Shown here piece after piece: positions 61,301-64,000 of a DNA stretch of 64,000 nt; position 1 is the stretch's first letter, and every line of letters starts with the position of its first letter. A model generated the notes under the pieces. It saw only the letters and a list, made by a program, of their open reading frames with translations, ran no database searches and was not told the origin of the DNA. This DNA is from Diplonema japonicum (Eukaryota > Euglenozoa > Diplonemea > Diplonemida > Diplonemidae), in the NCBI GenBank assembly GCA_964019335.1, contig OZ025671.1, positions 620,001-684,000 on the forward strand, written 5' to 3'. The position numbers and the translations under genes are program-made.

Positions 61301-63935
61301 GGTGGGGAAATCCCTTGTGAAGAAGATCGCTCCGGAAGTGGCCTCTTCGTACCTGAAGAAAGGCGGCCAGGTGGGGGTATCGGTCCCTGCTGGAATGGAG
61401 GCGGCTATACACACCATCAGGCAGTATGTGGACAGGGAACGGGGCAACAAGCAGGAAAACAAGGTGATCCTCAAGATCGACTACGCCAACGCCTTCAACA
61501 GTGTTTGTCGGAGACAGCTGTGCTCACAGGCCTATGAGCAAGCGTCGGGGCTGTATGCGTGGGCCGATTGGTGCTACAGGGTGCCCTCCCAATTATACTA
61601 CAACGGAAAGGTGATTAAGTCCCAGGAAGGGGTGCAACAGGGGGACCCGATGGGACCGCTGCTGTTCTCTCTGGCCATCCAACCCCTGGTGAACAAGATA
61701 AGTGAAGACTGCAACCTGGACATCCTCCAGTTCTACCTGGACGATGGCGTCCTTGTGGGGAATGTGGATGAAGTGAGAAAGGCGTACAACATCTTGTGTG
61801 AGCTGAGCGGAATGATAGGGCTGAAAGTGAAACCCCAGAAGTGCGAGCTCATATGGGTTAGTGGCGACCTCCCCCAGACAGTGGAGGACACAGGCTTCGA
61901 TGGCCTGACAGAAGAGAATTTCCACAAAGAGAGGAACTTCATGCTCCTGGGGGCGCCGATAGGATCGCCGGAGTACACGCAAGCCTTTCTGAACAAACGC
62001 TTGGACGCGCTGGAAGAGAACTTCGACATGCTGACCAAGGTGGGGAGGCAGACAGGGTACACACTTCTCCGGTATTGCAGCTCATACAGCAAACTGGTGT
62101 TTTACATGAGAGTGGTCCCAGACTCGCATGTGGGAGGGGTCATGCACAGGTTCGACGAGATGGTGCGGAAGACGATGTCGAAGGTGTGCGGCATGCAGTT
62201 CGAGAGCGGGTCGAAAGAATGGCAGCAGGCGAAACTGTCCGTAAAAGTCGGTGGGCTTGGGATGAGGAGCTGCCAGGAGCACCTGCGCGCGGCCAACATG
62301 GCTTCGAGGGCGTCGACGATGAAGCTGTGCAAGGAGCTGGATCCCAAATACGAACATGGGCTGGAAGGGGGTGTATGGGGGAGCTGGCTCGAGTGGTTCA
62401 ACAGGACGAAAGGCGGCATGCAGATTACACCCGACATGGTGGCCAAGGCCCCCCACATCTGCAGCCAGAGGTGGCTCTCTAGGGTGCTTGATGAGAAGGC
62501 GCTGGAGGACCTCTTGGCGAAAGCAGATGCACGCTCGAGAGCGAGGTTGATGTCGGAGTCAATGCACTATGCGGGGGCGTGGTTGACGGCGACGCCTGAC
62601 TTCTACAACCAGCTGTCGGACAACGAGTTTGGGGCTCTGATCAAGTGGTGGTTGGGGGCTCCGGTCTACAAGCAGGGTGAGAGCTGCCACGACCCGAGGT
62701 GCAAGACTGAGGGGATGGACGTATGGGGTGACCATGCCCAGGGATGCGGCAACGCCAGGATTGCGAGGCACGACCGGGTGAAGGAGACCATCCACAGACA
62801 CTGTCAGTGGGCCGGGGTGAGCGCAACGATGGAGAAGACGGGGCTGATCCCGGGGTCGTCCCAGCGCCCGGCGGACGTGTTCTTCCCAGGTGGGGTGGGG
62901 GGTTCCCGCCCAATGGCTATGGACGTGGTCATCGTGCACCCGAGGAACGAGTCTTGTGTCAACCAGGCGGCGAAGACTGCGGGGTACGCAGCGGCGAAGG
63001 CGGAACACTACAAGCGCCAGAAGTATGAGGCGGAGCTCGCCAAGACACGCGTGGCCTTTGTACCTTTCGCGATGGAGACCTTTGGGGGGTTCGGGGAGGC
63101 AGCAGTCTACCTCACGAAGAAACTGTCCAGGAGCATAGCTGCGCGGGCTCACGGGGACAGAGTCTCGATACACAGGCGTGTGGTCCAAGAGGTGTCAACG
63201 GCCATGATGAGATCGATAGCAGGGGCGCTGTTAGTCAAAGGGCCTGTACAGTTGGATCCAGGGCCCCCGGTACCGGACGGCGAAGAGGAAAAAAAGGACA
63301 ACGAGGAAGCGAACAACGAACCCAACACTGAATCCAACACTGACCTCACAGAGGACTCCTTCGGCAATGAAAAAACCACCGAAGCTGAGGAGTCGTCCGA
63401 GAGGGAAGTGAAGGGACAGGGAGGCGGACCCCCAATCACGGTGGCCCACCAGCTGGATGCCCTTCTGGAGCAGACGAAGAAGGACCTGGACGCCCGAATG
63501 CAGCAGCAGCGAAAGGCGGAACCGGTGGAGGGTGGAACACAAGGGAAAGCGGGAGCAGGACTCGAAGCAGCCTCGCCGGGAGGAGAAGACACGGAGATGG
63601 CCGGAACAGGATCCAGCGAGAGGGCTGGGCAGGGAGGGGAGCTTGACCCGAAGGCCCAGGAAGATGGGAAGAGACAAGGGGCGACTGACGCTGCGGTGAA
63701 CCAGACCTTGGACCAGTGTCCTAAGGGGGATACGGAGGCCCAGAGGGACTCGAACAAGGGGGACCAGAGTGCGACAACTGCTACGAGGAAGATGACCGTG
63801 AGCGAATTCTGTAGGGAACAAGCTGCGAAGAGACAGGGCGGTGGGAGGACTCTGAAGCCGCAGGCGGATGACGCCCCCGAAGGGACCAAAGAGGGCGGGA
63901 ACGCACCGAGCGGAGGCAGCCAGTCGGGGCCTTGA
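58365..63935 (+). CDS. Retroelement ORF2: OTU protease, reverse transcriptase and restriction-like endonuclease
   Basis: 1,856 codons from the GTG at 58365; the first ATG is at 58449. The frame opens after a TAG at 58,176, so frameshift expression from ORF1 is possible. Order (from 58365): Arg/Lys-rich 30-110; two hydrophobic segments near 155-190 and 220-250 (WVALFSLLLIPGVRQVLGAG, LAVGGTLVGSTSVWIGGLM); C2H2-like fingers near 365-420; OTU domain about 450-570 with DGNCMFHAL (Asp, Cys) and YNGNHYEY (His); Cys/His cluster about 635-700; reverse transcriptase about 880-1180 with AAGPTGLRAQHIK, KIDYANAFN, VQQGDPMGPLLFSLA and FYLDDG; zinc knuckle near 1442; PD-(D/E)XK endonuclease about 1500-1560 (RPADVFF, MAMDVVIVHP); and a Glu/Gly/Lys-rich tail. 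It should perform target-primed reverse transcription. Confidence 0.9.
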   Translation: MVGAEAASDVRAPLHTLVRRQKRAPWIAMGGREPKPAPKRKKNRRRHRSETALQRRREKRTKAREGAREAARQEKKRHRRARKEGRRRARREEHEAALEQKPDDPAMGLKRTEVGTPGAQPLAPRIPAPGAATGTRRHRRRTGHSKEGVRWEHLGAWAWVALFSLLLIPGVRQVLGAGIGMAPSFLHAAVLWKRPGSDRRTTRRSRVQVGPRGDEWSAGELAWLAVGGTLVGSTSVWIGGLMSLWAMSEVMVGKAGADPTQRFGPVKLRKTRRGSRGHYLPVYLGPPRSSRRRKKKEDAKQAAKERAETEDKLFQAEHLDPFADLTLAGDALQGGGDTPPMDLDDEHTEAQKEGEKEGTDKHQCRMEGCSFHTSVASCLVKHLNAVHHHFVKQEQARNMKVNLCGTCAAACSSNQTHCALHRQRNLWNPDKQPRAGKSVDEIMKSFKLTRRSTEKDGNCMFHALAGSLGEAYGDHTHIRSEVVEWMKHREEHYAPFCSEGWDRYLEGMGTVATWGDHLCLAAAAQAFGHTILVVAGGNNPVLMIGEYNSDHEKVVVLAYNGNHYEYAVGEEESMMMLLDESQSVALQKAGKQPSEAPGEDIGEWDIIDRAIPGYGKAGVLDQMGARNQQFLYCPVANCARSKCKSTTPFNSTRVWKCHLDGHLESDEIPESVLRRLDLERCLVCRGCVWKGQGCHDECKKAVRREGEYTTPPPAPTRTELPSLEAIAAMNVTTMGSIPTSLQRLWGLTLKHTLGRAVKDNTEEAWLLVAMLPKACLWKKRGGKKRDKETELSVQARLEEWEKGNYMALWNKLESGEKGEPKNDEVSKVARATELCSKGRFSAGNAALVAQGLAEDNEDCWRALQSKHPEPLHPQWDNPAKTKEAVEVLPEEVLDAIRDFPRGTAAGPTGLRAQHIKDAVDGAFESQGCLMSVTRAVNALARGTAPREVAPLMAGANLVALKKNDRDVRPIAVGDVLRRLVGKSLVKKIAPEVASSYLKKGGQVGVSVPAGMEAAIHTIRQYVDRERGNKQENKVILKIDYANAFNSVCRRQLCSQAYEQASGLYAWADWCYRVPSQLYYNGKVIKSQEGVQQGDPMGPLLFSLAIQPLVNKISEDCNLDILQFYLDDGVLVGNVDEVRKAYNILCELSGMIGLKVKPQKCELIWVSGDLPQTVEDTGFDGLTEENFHKERNFMLLGAPIGSPEYTQAFLNKRLDALEENFDMLTKVGRQTGYTLLRYCSSYSKLVFYMRVVPDSHVGGVMHRFDEMVRKTMSKVCGMQFESGSKEWQQAKLSVKVGGLGMRSCQEHLRAANMASRASTMKLCKELDPKYEHGLEGGVWGSWLEWFNRTKGGMQITPDMVAKAPHICSQRWLSRVLDEKALEDLLAKADARSRARLMSESMHYAGAWLTATPDFYNQLSDNEFGALIKWWLGAPVYKQGESCHDPRCKTEGMDVWGDHAQGCGNARIARHDRVKETIHRHCQWAGVSATMEKTGLIPGSSQRPADVFFPGGVGGSRPMAMDVVIVHPRNESCVNQAAKTAGYAAAKAEHYKRQKYEAELAKTRVAFVPFAMETFGGFGEAAVYLTKKLSRSIAARAHGDRVSIHRRVVQEVSTAMMRSIAGALLVKGPVQLDPGPPVPDGEEEKKDNEEANNEPNTESNTDLTEDSFGNEKTTEAEESSEREVKGQGGGPPITVAHQLDALLEQTKKDLDARMQQQRKAEPVEGGTQGKAGAGLEAASPGGEDTEMAGTGSSERAGQGGELDPKAQEDGKRQGATDAAVNQTLDQCPKGDTEAQRDSNKGDQSATTATRKMTVSEFCREQAAKRQGGGRTLKPQADDAPEGTKEGGNAPSGGSQSGP

Positions 63936-64000
63936 CACACCTAGGGGTGGGATCCAGACGCCGGAGGGAGATCAGCTGATGGGAGTCGGGGCACCGGAAA

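Larger units (their letters stand above)
56848..64000 (+). mobile_element. Non-LTR retrotransposon with AlkB ORF1 and OTU-RT-RLE ORF2; right end beyond window
   Basis: A GC-rich plus-strand block whose composition differs sharply from the A/T-rich left flank. It holds two overlapping ORFs: 56,833/848-58,395 (AlkB) and 58,365-63,935 (OTU, RT, restriction-like endonuclease). Both frames are unbroken over 7 kb, so the copy is recent. The last 65 bases after the ORF2 stop are GC-rich 3' UTR and the tail is not reached. No LTR, integrase or RNase H was seen. The OTU + RLE pairing resembles the Dualen/RandI clade of LINE elements (family knowledge), but no apurinic-type endonuclease domain is visible. 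Confidence 0.88.

Noticed and set aside
58465-63940. Several antisense and alternate-frame ORFs over ORF2, up to 263 codons
   Set aside because: High GC removes stops in all frames. Only the long plus-strand frame carries OTU, RT and endonuclease motifs.

Overview
The window is nuclear DNA of a flagellated, mitochondriate, unicellular eukaryote. Evidence: an outer-arm axonemal dynein heavy chain, DRC3 of the nexin-dynein regulatory complex, a mitochondrial Rieske protein, CCR4-NOT deadenylase, transportin-3 and spliceosomal introns. TAA, TAG and TGA all act as stops. The species cannot be named from sequence. Two traits narrow it: (i) all 23 host genes from 1 to 49,540 lie on the minus strand, often 20-120 nt apart; (ii) their introns are nearly all 31-38 nt long, GTATG...CAG. 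One-strand dense arrays with a YAG shortly before many start codons resemble the polycistronic, trans-spliced layout of Euglenozoa (diplonemids, kinetoplastids) or of dinoflagellates and perkinsids. That placement is an inference.

Layout. 1-6605: N-terminal 2,201 codons of an outer-arm dynein beta-type heavy chain, cut by the window edge. 7659-20557: cyclic-nucleotide phosphodiesterase with an acylation-type N-terminus, a degenerate EF-hand protein, a kelch-IQ fusion of about 1,500 residues, a MIB/HERC2-repeat protein, a tail-anchored HDDC2-like nucleotidase and an unrecognised 693-aa protein. 21098-27833: fused E1 alpha-beta 2-oxoacid dehydrogenase, Rieske protein, DRC3, mitochondrial carrier-like protein. 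28203-37498: kelch-SH3 protein, secreted nucleoside-phosphorylase-like protein, coiled-coil zinc-ribbon protein, small acidic protein, transportin-3, coiled-coil protein. 37499-39384: non-coding, homopolymer-rich. 39385-49540: CAF1 deadenylase, an unrecognised protein, an RRM protein with an SH3-like N-terminus, a polytopic membrane protein, a NYN/PDZ-like/cold-shock/CCCH RNA protein and TRMO. Several reading frames that look like separate genes join into one gene once the micro-introns are removed.

49541-56850 holds no intact gene. It contains a GA microsatellite, a minisatellite, a large near-perfect inverted repeat (arms of about 390 bp), clustered copies of a dispersed repeat family also found between host genes at about 7,060 and 41,220, a decayed piggyBac-like transposase and two pairs of direct repeats. 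From about 56,850 to the right edge, on the plus strand and GC-rich, lies a non-LTR retrotransposon. Its first ORF carries an AlkB-type 2-oxoglutarate/Fe(II) dioxygenase. Its second ORF (1,800+ residues) carries hydrophobic segments, zinc fingers, an OTU cysteine protease, a reverse transcriptase and a restriction-like endonuclease. This AlkB + OTU + RT + RLE combination is the strongest candidate here for an undescribed system.

Much of the host array serves the flagellum (dynein, DRC3, possibly the kelch-IQ protein and the PDE), mitochondrial energy metabolism (E1, Rieske, carrier) or RNA metabolism (CAF1, RRM protein, NYN protein, TRMO). Nothing in the sequence shows that neighbours work together beyond possible co-transcription.
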